39,716 bases of DNA, taken from JAZMZS01 sp045120955 (GTDB taxonomy: Bacteria; Bacillota; Clostridia; Oscillospirales; CAG-272). The notes beneath the pieces were generated by a model. It saw only the letters and a program-made list of their open reading frames with translations, was not told the origin of the DNA and ran no database searches. Below, piece after piece: positions 8,245 to 16,835 of this stretch; position 1 is the stretch's first letter, and each line of letters opens with the position of its first letter. The stretch covers positions 1-39,716 of the forward strand of contig JBGVFH010000033.1 of the NCBI GenBank assembly GCA_045120955.1. Reading direction: 5' to 3'. Both the position numbers and the translations under genes were made by a program.

Positions 8245-8835
8245 TTATTTTTTCAGCCTTGAACAAAGAAAAACGATAAATAGCGACGGTATGAGCAAAA
8301 GAAATATCTGCCATATATTATACTTAGCAAAAAACACGTATACGGATAGCAAAGCTCCGAATATCAGCGCAGATATTATCTTGAGATTATCCTTACCTTT
8401 GTTCCATACGGAGTTCAGTACCAAAACCACAATGAGCGACACCGAAAGCGCATATGCAAAAACCGACAGTTCAATACTGCCGCCTATCCACATAAGCACG
8501 AACAGACCAAGGGCAAGCATCCATATACCGAGGACTATTATTGCACCGACCGTCCTTTTGTTGCCGCCTCTCTTATCTGCCGCCGCATTTTTGTGTTCAG
8601 GATGTTCGCAGGGGCGCTGTGCTGTATGCGGACTGAGCAAATAATCAACAGACACAGAAAATATCTCACTCATCTGCTTTATTACATAGATATCCGGAAC
8701 AGCCTCACAGCGCTCCCACTTTGACACAGACTTGTCCGAATAGTTTAGCCGCTGTGCAAGCTCGTACTGAGTCATCTTATTTTCAGTACGCAAAGTTGTT
8801 ATATTATTTCCGATTATAACCTTTAGATCTTCCAT
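8245..8835 (-). CDS. XRE-family regulator with C-terminal membrane domain
   Basis: Residues 1-70 form an XRE/Cro-type helix-turn-helix (MTQYELAQRLNYSDKSVSKWE is split here as MTQYELAQRL and NYSDKSVSKWE), ending with the family's VDYLLSP. A charged linker follows, then about four hydrophobic segments from residue 80 to the end. This architecture is common in Bacillota, where the membrane part may sense envelope conditions or hold the regulator at the membrane; no ligand can be named. The ribosome site TTGGAG supports the ATG at 8835. A candidate promoter lies about 170 bases upstream, leaving a long leader. Confidence 0.85.
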   Translation of the reverse strand: MEDLKVIIGNNITTLRTENKMTQYELAQRLNYSDKSVSKWERCEAVPDIYVIKQMSEIFSVSVDYLLSPHTAQRPCEHPEHKNAAADKRGGNKRTVGAIIVLGIWMLALGLFVLMWIGGSIELSVFAYALSVSLIVVLVLNSVWNKGKDNLKIISALIFGALLSVYVFFAKYNIWQIFLLLIPSLFIVFLCSRLKK

Positions 8836-8877
8836 TTGTTCTCCAAAAATGAATTTTGTTCTATATTTTTATCTTTT

Positions 8878-8902
8878 GCCGCATGACTATGGCGGCTTTT
8901 TT
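8878..8902 (+). terminator. Terminator-like hairpin on the plus strand inside the XRE leader
   Basis: GCCGC and GCGGC arms with a nine-base loop are followed by TTTTTT on the plus strand. No plus-strand gene precedes it, so it may only insulate, or fold within the minus-strand leader. Confidence 0.4.
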
Positions 8903-9002
8903 CTTTGTCACAAACACCCCGAGTGAAATATATTGATAGAAGAGGTCGAAATCTGTTCCATGATTTTACACCTATTATAATATTTGGCATGTTTAGAAAG
9001 TT

Positions 9003-9031
9003 ATTATATCTGGCAACAATAAGACTGTCAG
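9003..9031 (-). promoter_or_regulatory. Candidate promoter of the XRE membrane regulator
   Basis: On the minus strand CTGACA (9031-9026) and TATAAT (9008-9003) are 17 bases apart. It is divergent from, and very close to, the mazF-like gene. Confidence 0.6.
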
Positions 9032-9071
9032 GCAAAGGATGCCCAAATTTCGGTATGTGAGGGATTCATAT

Positions 9072-9518
9072 ATGTACGAGGAAAAAACAAATACCATAAG
9101 ACGCGGCGATATATTTTATGCTGATCTGAGTCCTGTTATCGGCTCGGAGCAGGGAGGCCTTCGTCCTGTGCTGATAGTGCAAAACGATGTAGGAAACAAA
9201 TACAGTCCGACCGTGATTGCCGCCGCCATCACAAGCAGACTGGGCAAAACGAAGCTCCCCACTCACATTGACATTTACGCAAAAGACGTGGGACTGTCAA
9301 AGGACTCTGTTATTTTGCTCGAACAGATACGCACGATAGACAAGAAACGCCTCAAAGAAAAAATGGGACATCTCGATGACAATATCATGAACGATGTCAA
9401 CAACGCAATTTCCGTGAGCTTCGGTCTTGGGCATATTGCAATCGAGCCTCAGCCGGAAGAAGAAACACAGTACCGCCGCGCATATGTAGCCGAAAGTGAC
9501 AGACGCACTATCGGGTAA
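9072..9518 (+). CDS. MazF/PemK-family mRNA interferase toxin
   Basis: The family's toxins cut mRNA at short sequence motifs. The N-terminal 115 residues match the fold's signature: RRGDIFYADLSPVIGSEQGG, then RPVLIVQND, GNKYSPTVI and AAITS, and a DSVILLEQIRTIDKKRL segment. The arginine and threonine of the catalytic site appear to be kept. A further tail of about 30 residues (EPQPEEE onward) extends past the usual 115-120. I chose ATG 9072 over 9039 because GAGGG lies about nine bases upstream and the family starts there. No MazE-like or other antitoxin gene is visible immediately upstream, unlike ndoAI-ndoA of Bacillus; the next gene up is a divergent XRE regulator. Confidence 0.9.
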   Translation: MYEEKTNTIRRGDIFYADLSPVIGSEQGGLRPVLIVQNDVGNKYSPTVIAAAITSRLGKTKLPTHIDIYAKDVGLSKDSVILLEQIRTIDKKRLKEKMGHLDDNIMNDVNNAISVSFGLGHIAIEPQPEEETQYRRAYVAESDRRTIG

Positions 9519-9536
9519 GATAAGAAATTTTTTATT

Positions 9537-9578
9537 GCGGGAAAGCCCTCTCTGAAAAGGGTTTTCCCGCTCTCTTTT
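9537..9578 (+). terminator. Terminator after the mazF-like gene
   Basis: Thirteen-base arms (9537-9549 and 9558-9570, one G-U) are followed by TCTCTTTTT. Confidence 0.85.
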
Positions 9579-9606
9579 TATAAAAAGCGGGACAGTTTCT
9601 CCCCTG

Positions 9607-11442
9607 TCAATACGCCTCAAACTGCGACATATAAAGCTTTCGGTAAAAGCCGTCCGAGCGCATAAGCTCATCGTGCGTACCGCACTCGCACACGCCGCCG
9701 TCCCGCATCACTATGATCTTGTCCGCATGCCGTACCGTGGAGAGTCTGTGCGCTATTACAAAGCTGGTCTTTCCTGCCATGAGAGTGCGCATAGCCTCCT
9801 GTATCTTCATCTCGGTAGAGGTGTCAACATTGCTCGTCGCCTCATCGAGAACGAGCATGGGAGAGTCAAGAAGCATCGCCCTCGCTATGGTGATAAGCTG
9901 CTTTTGTCCTTTTGAAATGCTCGTTCCGTTATCAGAGAGCACCGTATCATAACCCTCGGGCAACGACATGATAAAGTTGTGTATTTTCGCCGCCTTTGCC
10001 GCTTCAATGACACGTTCCCTGCTGACACTCGGGTTTCCGTATGCTATGTTGTCATAAATACTTCCGCAAAACAGCCATGTCTCTTGCAGCACCATCGCAT
10101 ACGCACGGCGAAGCGAATTTCGGCGCAGAGTATAAATATCCTGCCCGTCAACACTTATTTTTCCGCTGTCGATATCGTAAAAGCGCATGAGCAGATTTAT
10201 CAAAGTAGTTTTGCCCGCACCCGTAGGTCCGACTATTGCCACAAGGCTTCCCGCTTCAGCCTTCATATCAAAATTCTTGATGATAGTGCGCTCAGGTACA
10301 TATCCGAACGTAACGTCGGAAAACTCCACCTCTCCGACCACATCGGTAAGCTCTGCGGCATCCGCCTTATCCTCAGCCTCCGGCTCTGCATCTATAAGCA
10401 TAAACACACGCTCAGCCGCCGCAAAGGAGGACTGCAGCTCTCCGAGAATGTTTGCAAACTCGTTGATAGGACCTGAGAACTTTCTCGAATACTGAACAAA
10501 GCTGCTGAGGTCTCCGAGAAGTATACTGCCGTTCATGAAAAGCAGACCGCCGAACACGCTCACAAGCGCAAGAGATGCATTGTTTATAAAGTTTACCGAC
10601 GGACCCGTGACAGTACCGTATGCTTCCGCCTTGGTATAGGCATCAACCGCCGCCTCGTTCTTTTTCTCAAAGCCGGCATTTACCTCGCTCTCACAGCCGT
10701 ATGCCTTTGTTGTTTTCTGTCCCGAGAGCATTTGCTCAGCATAGCCGTTCATCTCTCCGAGGCACGCACTCCTGCGTCTGAAAAGCGGTCTTACCTTGCC
10801 TGTCAGCCACTTTGTAAAAAAGAAGGTCAACGGCACGGTAAATGCAAAGATAATGACCAGCCTCGGCGCAATGCTTATCATCATGACAAAAGATACCGTG
10901 ACGGTAATGATGCTCTGCACTATCTGTAAAAGATCGCTGGACAACGACTGATTTACCGTATCTACGTCATAGGTAACGATAGAAATTATATCGCCCGGCT
11001 GATACTTGTCAAAGAATGACACGGGATACTTTGACATTGCATTCATGACATCACGCCGCATACGGTAAACGACATCACGGCTCAGATGTATCATAACACG
11101 GGAAAGAACATACGATATGACCGCCGATACGATATAACACACCAGCATTATTTGCGTATATTTAAATACCGAAGCAAAATCCACCTTGCCCGCCTCTGTG
11201 CCTATCGCATCTATCGCTTGCCCCGAGAGCTTCGGTCCCCAGAGTGCGAGCAGATTTGAGCATACGGAGAGGATAAGCGCACTGACTATCAGAAACCTGT
11301 TATGCCCGAGATATTTCCATAGTCTGAGCAAAAGACGCTTCTTCGAGGTTTTTACCGTTCCGAGTCCCCCTCTGCGATCGCCGCTTTGCTCTGCCCGTGT
11401 GTATCTTCCGCCGCCTATCATATTAGGATTTGCCACATTCAC
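9607..11442 (-). CDS. ABC exporter half, catalytically canonical Walker B subunit
   Basis: This 611-residue half-transporter has six membrane helices (about residues 40-330) and a nucleotide-binding domain: Walker A GPTGAGKTT near 405, signature ISKGQKQ, Walker B LVLDEATSNVD with the catalytic glutamate, and H-loop IAHRLS. Its signature is altered from LSGGQ, while the partner has a canonical signature but a weak Walker B. That pattern is what heterodimeric exporters of the LmrCD/BmrCD/TM287-288 type show, with one active and one degenerate ATP site. The gene overlaps the partner by 20 bases, with AGGAGG inside the partner's 3' end. The cargo (drug, lipid or peptide) is unknown. Confidence 0.93.
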   Translation of the reverse strand: MNVANPNMIGGGRYTRAEQSGDRRGGLGTVKTSKKRLLLRLWKYLGHNRFLIVSALILSVCSNLLALWGPKLSGQAIDAIGTEAGKVDFASVFKYTQIMLVCYIVSAVISYVLSRVMIHLSRDVVYRMRRDVMNAMSKYPVSFFDKYQPGDIISIVTYDVDTVNQSLSSDLLQIVQSIITVTVSFVMMISIAPRLVIIFAFTVPLTFFFTKWLTGKVRPLFRRRSACLGEMNGYAEQMLSGQKTTKAYGCESEVNAGFEKKNEAAVDAYTKAEAYGTVTGPSVNFINNASLALVSVFGGLLFMNGSILLGDLSSFVQYSRKFSGPINEFANILGELQSSFAAAERVFMLIDAEPEAEDKADAAELTDVVGEVEFSDVTFGYVPERTIIKNFDMKAEAGSLVAIVGPTGAGKTTLINLLMRFYDIDSGKISVDGQDIYTLRRNSLRRAYAMVLQETWLFCGSIYDNIAYGNPSVSRERVIEAAKAAKIHNFIMSLPEGYDTVLSDNGTSISKGQKQLITIARAMLLDSPMLVLDEATSNVDTSTEMKIQEAMRTLMAGKTSFVIAHRLSTVRHADKIIVMRDGGVCECGTHDELMRSDGFYRKLYMSQFEAY

Positions 11443-13156
11443 CGCCTCCTTCCACAGAAAGCTGAATATCCGCTATCTCTTTGTATATATCACAGCTGCA
11501 AAGCAGCTCTGCGTGTGTGCCGATCCCTGCTATTTTACCCTCATCGAGCACAATAATAAGGTCTGCGTGCATTATGCTGCTTATCCTCTGCGTAACTATT
11601 ACAGAGGTAGTGGAAGAATACTCGCTTGCCAGTGCCTTTCTGAATTTTGCGTCAGTCGCATAGTCGAGCGCACTTGATGCGTCGTCAAGGATAAGTATCT
11701 CGGGGTCGGAGGCAAGCGCACGGCTGATAAGAAGCCTCTGTCTCTGTCCGCCCGACAGATCGTTTCCGCTCTGTGAAAGAACGTGCTCATAGCCGTCCTC
11801 GTATGCCTCTATGTACTCATCTGCGCACGCGATCCGTGCCGCTTTTTTTATACTCTTCTCGTCTATGTCTCTGAAATATCTTATGTTTTCGTATATGCTG
11901 TCCGCCATTATAAAGTCGTTTTGAAAAACGACACCGAACTTGCTCTTCAGTTCCTTCGGCTCAATGGAACGCAGGTCTCTGCCGTCGATGCGCACGCATC
12001 CAGAATCGGGGTCATAGGCACGGAGAAGCAGCTTTATTACCGTGCTTTTGCCCGAGCCTGTTGCGCCTATTATTCCGAGAGTTTGTCCGTGATAAAGCTT
12101 AAAGCTGATATTATCCGCATTGTTAGATATCTTATTGTACGAAAAGCTGACCCTGTCAAATTCTATATGAGCACCGCTGTTGTTTTGCGGCAAGGTCGTG
12201 TCGACATCAAGCCCGCCCCTCATCTCAAGCACAGCAGACACTCTTTTGGCTGACGCTTCTCCCTTTGACCACATGATAAAAATTCTCGTAACTCCGAGCA
12301 TGGCATTCAGAATTATCGTAAAATAGTTAAGAAACGCTACGATAACTCCCGCTTCCGCCGCCCCCGAATTTATTCTGAAGGCTCCCAAAAGCACGACCAT
12401 AGTAAGTCCGATATTGAGCACAGCCGCAGACACGGGATTTGTAAGTGCCATGATAGAGCCTACACGGCGGTCAACGTCGTACAGACGGCGGTTTACCGAG
12501 TCAAAGCGCTGTTTTTCATGCTCTGTCTTTGCAAGTGCTTTTATTACTCTTACACCGGTTATATTCTCTCTGAGCGTGCTGACCATGCCGTCAAGTACCG
12601 TCTGAGACTCAACGTAGAGGGGTACGCTTTTCTTTGTTACGGCGTACACCACCACCGATATTATCGGAAGCATTGCAACAAGGACAAGAGAGAGCACGAT
12701 ATCCATGCTCATTGTTATGATTATGCCGCCCACAAGCATTATAGGACCTCTGATGCCTATTCTTTGTATGCGGGCGAGCATTTGATTTATGTTATATGTA
12801 TCCGAGGTGAGCCTTGATACCGCAGACGGTATTGTGAGAGAGTCAAGCTCTGCGGCGGAAAGCTCCCCTATTTTTGCAAACAGATCCGTGCGCAGCGACT
12901 TCGTTATTTTTCCGGCGCTTACCGCAGACATACGGTTTGCAACGAAGTTGAGCGCCAGACACACCAGCGCACACAACAGCATCGCCGCACCGAGAAAGTA
13001 TATAGCCGCCGTATCCTTTTCGGGAACTGCGTTGTCGATTATGGTTTCAAGCAAAAGGGGGATAAAAAGCTCCGTTACGGAGGCTATCGTTTTTATAAAA
13101 ACGGTAGCCGAAATATACGGCACATACGGCCGAATATACTTCAGTATTCCTTTCAT
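11423..13156 (-). CDS. ABC exporter half with degenerate ATP site
   Basis: This 577-residue protein has an exporter-type membrane domain (residues 1-310) and a nucleotide-binding domain with Walker A GATGSGKST near 365 and signature LSGGQRQ. The Walker B is LILDDASSALD, with aspartate instead of the catalytic glutamate, and the H-loop histidine is replaced by glutamine (VTQRISS). It is therefore the non-hydrolysing half of a heterodimer with the product of 9607-11442. The ribosome site AGGAG fits the ATG at 13156. It starts 45 bases after an AI-2E family permease gene and may be co-transcribed with it. Confidence 0.93.
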   Translation of the reverse strand: MKGILKYIRPYVPYISATVFIKTIASVTELFIPLLLETIIDNAVPEKDTAAIYFLGAAMLLCALVCLALNFVANRMSAVSAGKITKSLRTDLFAKIGELSAAELDSLTIPSAVSRLTSDTYNINQMLARIQRIGIRGPIMLVGGIIITMSMDIVLSLVLVAMLPIISVVVYAVTKKSVPLYVESQTVLDGMVSTLRENITGVRVIKALAKTEHEKQRFDSVNRRLYDVDRRVGSIMALTNPVSAAVLNIGLTMVVLLGAFRINSGAAEAGVIVAFLNYFTIILNAMLGVTRIFIMWSKGEASAKRVSAVLEMRGGLDVDTTLPQNNSGAHIEFDRVSFSYNKISNNADNISFKLYHGQTLGIIGATGSGKSTVIKLLLRAYDPDSGCVRIDGRDLRSIEPKELKSKFGVVFQNDFIMADSIYENIRYFRDIDEKSIKKAARIACADEYIEAYEDGYEHVLSQSGNDLSGGQRQRLLISRALASDPEILILDDASSALDYATDAKFRKALASEYSSTTSVIVTQRISSIMHADLIIVLDEGKIAGIGTHAELLCSCDIYKEIADIQLSVEGGGECGKS

Positions 13157-13201
13157 TTTTTACTCCTGCCCGTATTTTGAGATTTTTGAGTGCCGCACCG
13201 C

Positions 13202-14389
13202 TCACTCGTCCGAGAGATAGTCCTCTTCGTCCTCTCCGTCCGTTTTGGTCTTTTCACTGTTTTTACGCTCACGCGCCGAGAGGATATTCACTGTTGCAAG
13301 ACGCACGGTCAAATACAGCGGCACGGCTATAACTGCACCTCCGTGACCGAAAAAGCCCTGTATCACAAGCACCGATATGACCGACGCAGTGATAGATGCA
13401 CGCACGCTTTCTTTGATAATATATTTCTGGAGGAATATATACCCGAAGAGCAGCACTACGGTAAACACAACGGCAAACCAAAGTGCAAGTCTGTATGAGG
13501 TAATAAACACAAGAAAAAACGATATTCCGAACGCCACCACCGTTCCTATAACGGGAACAAAAACAAGCACCCCTATCATAATGGAAATAAAGGAATACAG
13601 CGGCACGTCCATTATCCACAAAACTATATAAAAGACAATTCCGATAATAAGAGAATACAAAAGTCTGCCAGAGAAGAAATCGGCAAAATATCCGTAGACA
13701 GATATCAAAAAATCGTGCACCTTATGTGCCTTGTCCTCCGTCAAAAATGCATGAACGAGTCTGCGTCTGACCCGATTTATAAAATCAAGTGAGCACACGA
13801 TATATATTGATATAATAAGACCGAGCAGCATATTTGACGCTTCCGAGAGTATTTTGTTGAGGTACTCCATCACTACGGGAGCATATTTTGAGATGCTGTC
13901 GTACGAGAGGTTGAGCGACTCGTCTATATAACCCATTATCTTGTCGCTCTCGCCCGAGAGTATCGGTACGGAATCTATCGTCGACCTTATCCATTCCTTT
14001 GCATTTGCGATATATGCGGGGATATTGGGCAACACCTCAGAGTAGGATTTTACAAGAGGTAAAAAAACTATAATGAGAAGCGCCGCCAATATCATCAGCA
14101 AGGTGAAATATCCAAATGTGACCGACAGTATCTTGCACGCAGCTCTGCTTTTTTTACCCTTGTAAAGAAAGCGGGAGAAGAACGACTGATACATATTGAC
14201 CATGCCGTTTACGCAAAAAACGATAACGATAGCGTAAAGCACAGGCTTTATCGCAGACAAAAAATTTAGAAAGCTGTTTTTTACATATTCAAAGTGCAGC
14301 AGAACAGCGAGAAAAAGTACCGCCGCAAAAAGCACGGCGAGTGCGTAGAAAAGTATCCTGTTGGCCCGCTCGTTTCTTAATTTTTTCAT
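13202..14389 (-). CDS. AI-2E family (PerM-like) permease, second of a pair
   Basis: The 395-residue protein has about eight membrane helices with the family's large extracytoplasmic loop in the middle and the C-terminal stretch PVIGTVVAFG followed by further helices. Members have been reported as exporters of autoinducer-2 or as ion/proton antiporters; the name does not settle the substrate here. Its start overlaps the stop of the upstream paralogue by four bases (ATGA), showing a translationally coupled pair. An acidic, lysine-rich tail ends the protein. Two different paralogues side by side suggest a heteromeric complex, which is inference. Confidence 0.85.
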   Translation of the reverse strand: MKKLRNERANRILFYALAVLFAAVLFLAVLLHFEYVKNSFLNFLSAIKPVLYAIVIVFCVNGMVNMYQSFFSRFLYKGKKSRAACKILSVTFGYFTLLMILAALLIIVFLPLVKSYSEVLPNIPAYIANAKEWIRSTIDSVPILSGESDKIMGYIDESLNLSYDSISKYAPVVMEYLNKILSEASNMLLGLIISIYIVCSLDFINRVRRRLVHAFLTEDKAHKVHDFLISVYGYFADFFSGRLLYSLIIGIVFYIVLWIMDVPLYSFISIMIGVLVFVPVIGTVVAFGISFFLVFITSYRLALWFAVVFTVVLLFGYIFLQKYIIKESVRASITASVISVLVIQGFFGHGGAVIAVPLYLTVRLATVNILSARERKNSEKTKTDGEDEEDYLSDE

Positions 14390-15600
14390 TCTGCGCTCAC
14401 CTCGCTCTCACTTGTTCTTTTGCCTTGGCTGTCCTTTTTCTCAATACCCGACAACTCCCGTTTTTTACACAGATATCTAACAGCTTCAATGAATACGGCA
14501 GCCACGGGAACTCCCACAAGAAGCCCCGCAAGCCCTAAAATATTCCCCATTACCGTGATAGAGACGATAATGCACAGCGGATGCATTCCCACCGTGTCAC
14601 CGAGTACTCTCGGGGCAAGAATATTTGCATCTACCTGTTCCATCAGCAGATCTATTACGATAAACCACACAAACATCGACGGCTCGGATACAAAAACTAT
14701 TACCCCGCCCAAAACTCCGGCAAATATCGAGCCGAAATACGGGATAAGATTGAAAACCGCCAAAATGACCGCAAGAAGCGGCGGATAAGGCATACGGGCA
14801 AGATAAAAAATAATGAGAGCTAAAATTCCAATGATCACCGACTCAAGTATGCGCCCCGAGAAAAAGCCGCCGAAGGCACGGTCAAGCACTGCCACGGCAT
14901 TCTTTAACGCTGTTATCTGTTTTTCCTTTACAAAAGCACTCAAAACCCTTGTCACAAATGCTTTGAGCTTGTCAGCGTAAAGCATAATACCAAAAGCGCT
15001 TATAAGCGCAAAGACAGTCTTCATCGCTATATCTATAAAGCTGCCCGCAAACGAAATGATTGACGAAACGAATTGGTCCGCAAGCAAAAACGAGTCTACT
15101 ATTACGCTTGCCAAAAACTGCTCAAGGTCAATTCCCCCGAGAAGGTCAGAAAGAGTGCTGTTATCTCCGAACAGCTCCGAGCCTCCGATGATTTTATCGG
15201 CAAGCTCCTCTGCAACCTTTATATATTCTTCGGCATTCATGGCAAGCTCCGTGTAGTTTGAAAACAGCTGAGGAATAAGCAACACCGATATAAGCACAAC
15301 TACTACAAACATTATCGAAAAAGCCAATATTACGCTTGACGCACGGGCTGCACGTATTCTCCCTCTTTGCTTGAGCGAGACAAAAACCTTTCGCTCGAAG
15401 AAACGCACGGCGGGCAGCAGCAGATATGCTATGACAAAACCGACAGTTACGGGAAGCATGACGTCCCATACGTACCCAAAAAAGCCGAAGACCTCGTCTA
15501 TCCGAAACGCACCCACGACACCGACTATTGCCGCAAGCAAAAAAAGCGTTATATACAAGGCTGCCGTGCGGTACCTCTTTTTTATGTCCTTTTCTTGCAT
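14386..15600 (-). CDS. AI-2E family (PerM-like) permease, first of a pair
   Basis: This 404-residue membrane protein shares the layout of its neighbour: two early helices, a central soluble segment, and the conserved NLIPYFGSIFAG stretch followed by LAPRVLGDTVGMHP, a typical family motif. The start at 15600 has AAGGGGA upstream. It is the promoter-proximal gene of a run of four minus-strand genes (two permeases, two ABC halves) separated by overlaps or at most 45 bases. A third paralogue lies at 36239-37369. Confidence 0.88.
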   Translation of the reverse strand: MQEKDIKKRYRTAALYITLFLLAAIVGVVGAFRIDEVFGFFGYVWDVMLPVTVGFVIAYLLLPAVRFFERKVFVSLKQRGRIRAARASSVILAFSIMFVVVVLISVLLIPQLFSNYTELAMNAEEYIKVAEELADKIIGGSELFGDNSTLSDLLGGIDLEQFLASVIVDSFLLADQFVSSIISFAGSFIDIAMKTVFALISAFGIMLYADKLKAFVTRVLSAFVKEKQITALKNAVAVLDRAFGGFFSGRILESVIIGILALIIFYLARMPYPPLLAVILAVFNLIPYFGSIFAGVLGGVIVFVSEPSMFVWFIVIDLLMEQVDANILAPRVLGDTVGMHPLCIIVSITVMGNILGLAGLLVGVPVAAVFIEAVRYLCKKRELSGIEKKDSQGKRTSESEVSAE

Positions 15601-15638
15601 ATTATCCCCTTGTTAATGCACTGTATAATTATTTTATG

Positions 15639-15691
15639 TAACAGATAAACTGTTATTATATTATTATACTTTATATACACTTCCAAATCAA
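15639..15691 (-). promoter_or_regulatory. Promoter and palindrome upstream of the permease-ABC operon
   Basis: On the minus strand TTGATT (15691-15686) and TATAAT (15668-15663) are 17 bases apart. Just downstream is TAACAG-5 bases-CTGTTA (15655-15639), a candidate operator of unknown regulator. Confidence 0.6.
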
Positions 15692-15726
15692 GTAAAAAGA
15701 GGTAAATTAAATATTATTGTAAATTA

Positions 15727-15755
15727 TTGCCTTTTGATTTATTGTATGTTATAAT
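15727..15755 (+). promoter_or_regulatory. Upstream promoter toward nadC
   Basis: TTGCCT at 15727-15732 and TATAAT at 15750-15755 are 17 bases apart. It lies about 200 bases before nadC, so a transcript from here would include the hairpin-rich repeat segment. Confidence 0.55.
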
Positions 15756-15913
15756 ATACGCAGAAAATCTTGCCTTGCAAGCTTTTGGGCTTCGCCCTCT
15801 TGCGCCTCTGCGCAACTGCGTTCTTGACGGCTTCGCAAAAATGTCCTTGCGAGCAAACATTTTTGCCTCATGGTAGAATATACGCTGTGAAATTCTTGCC
15901 TTGCAAGCTTTTT
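15752..15913 (+). repeat. Imperfect direct repeat with hairpins upstream of nadC
   Basis: AATATACGC followed shortly by TCTTGCCTTGCAAGCTTTT occurs twice, about 126 bases apart (from 15753 and from 15878). Between the copies are small hairpins: GGGC-TTC-GCCC, and GCAAAAATGT pairing with ACATTTTTGC. No coding function is evident. It may be a duplicated promoter region or a remnant of an intergenic repeat. Confidence 0.6.
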
Positions 15914-15928
15914 ATTTTTTGATATAAT
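15901..15928 (+). promoter_or_regulatory. Proximal promoter of nadC
   Basis: TTGCAA at 15901-15906 and TATAAT at 15923-15928 have a 16-base spacer, and CGGAGG follows before the nadC start. Confidence 0.55.
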
Positions 15929-15953
15929 AAACCTTTTTTTCGGAGGAATAAAT

Positions 15954-16802
15954 ATGAACAATCTCGGTTACTGCTCCTCTGTCGAAACACTTATCGACAG
16001 AGCTCTCGAAGAGGATATCGGAACGGGAGACATCACCACACTCACCACAATATCGGAGGAGGCACAGGCACACGGCAAATACATTGCCAAAGAAGACGGC
16101 GTGCTCTGCGGTATTGACCTTGCTCGGCGCGTTTACGCAAAGCTGGACGACAACATCGAATTTACAGCGCACAAGCACGACGGAGACGAGGTAAAAAAAG
16201 GAGAGGTCATAGCCGAAGTAAAAGGAAAGGCTGTTTCCCTCCTCACAGGTGAGCGTGTAGGACTCAACCTCATGCAGCGCCTCAGCGGAACAGCAACCCG
16301 CACAAGAGAATGCGTTAAAAAGATCGAAGGAACAAACGCTGTTATAGCAGATACAAGAAAGACCACTCCCGGACTTCGCGTGCTCGAAAAATACGCTGTC
16401 AGAGTCGGCGGAGGCTCCAATCACCGTTTTAATCTTGCTGACGGTATTCTTATAAAAGACAACCACATCGTTGCGGCAGGCGGAATTAAAAATGCTGTTG
16501 AGCGGGCAAGAAAGAATGCTCCTCATACCCTCAAGATCGAGGTAGAGATCGAGACCTTTGAACAGCTTAGTGAGGCGCTCGAAGCAAAAGCCGACATCAT
16601 CATGCTCGACAATATGTCATGCGAGGATATGGCAAAGGCAGTTGAGATAGTCGGCGGCAGAGCAAAAACGGAAGCATCCGGAAACATGGGAGACAAGGAT
16701 CTGTATGAGGTTGCAAAAACAGGTGTTGATATAATCAGCATCGGTGCGCTCACACATTCCGTACGCTCACTTGATATCAGCTTGAAATTCACAATAAACT
16801 GA
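15954..16802 (+). CDS. nadC: Nicotinate-nucleotide pyrophosphorylase (quinolinate phosphoribosyltransferase)
   Basis: It joins quinolinate to phosphoribosyl pyrophosphate with loss of CO2 to give nicotinate mononucleotide in NAD synthesis. The 282-residue protein begins with the family's LIDRALEEDIGTGDITT, carries ADTRKTTPGLR (phosphate and quinolinate binding), RVGGGSNHRFNL and KDNH, and ends with the GNM and DIISIGALTHS segments of the barrel. CGGAGG gives a good ribosome site. It leads a plus-strand run with nadB, ispE, ruvA and ruvB. No nadA lies beside it. Confidence 0.96.
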   Translation: MNNLGYCSSVETLIDRALEEDIGTGDITTLTTISEEAQAHGKYIAKEDGVLCGIDLARRVYAKLDDNIEFTAHKHDGDEVKKGEVIAEVKGKAVSLLTGERVGLNLMQRLSGTATRTRECVKKIEGTNAVIADTRKTTPGLRVLEKYAVRVGGGSNHRFNLADGILIKDNHIVAAGGIKNAVERARKNAPHTLKIEVEIETFEQLSEALEAKADIIMLDNMSCEDMAKAVEIVGGRAKTEASGNMGDKDLYEVAKTGVDIISIGALTHSVRSLDISLKFTIN

Positions 16803-16835
16803 CTGCAAATTTGACAATAAAGGGGAGCGGATATA

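Noticed and set aside
15749..15961. 70-residue minus-strand frame with repeated LARQ-containing segments
   Set aside because: It reflects the direct repeat upstream of nadC; no ribosome site or domain supports translation.
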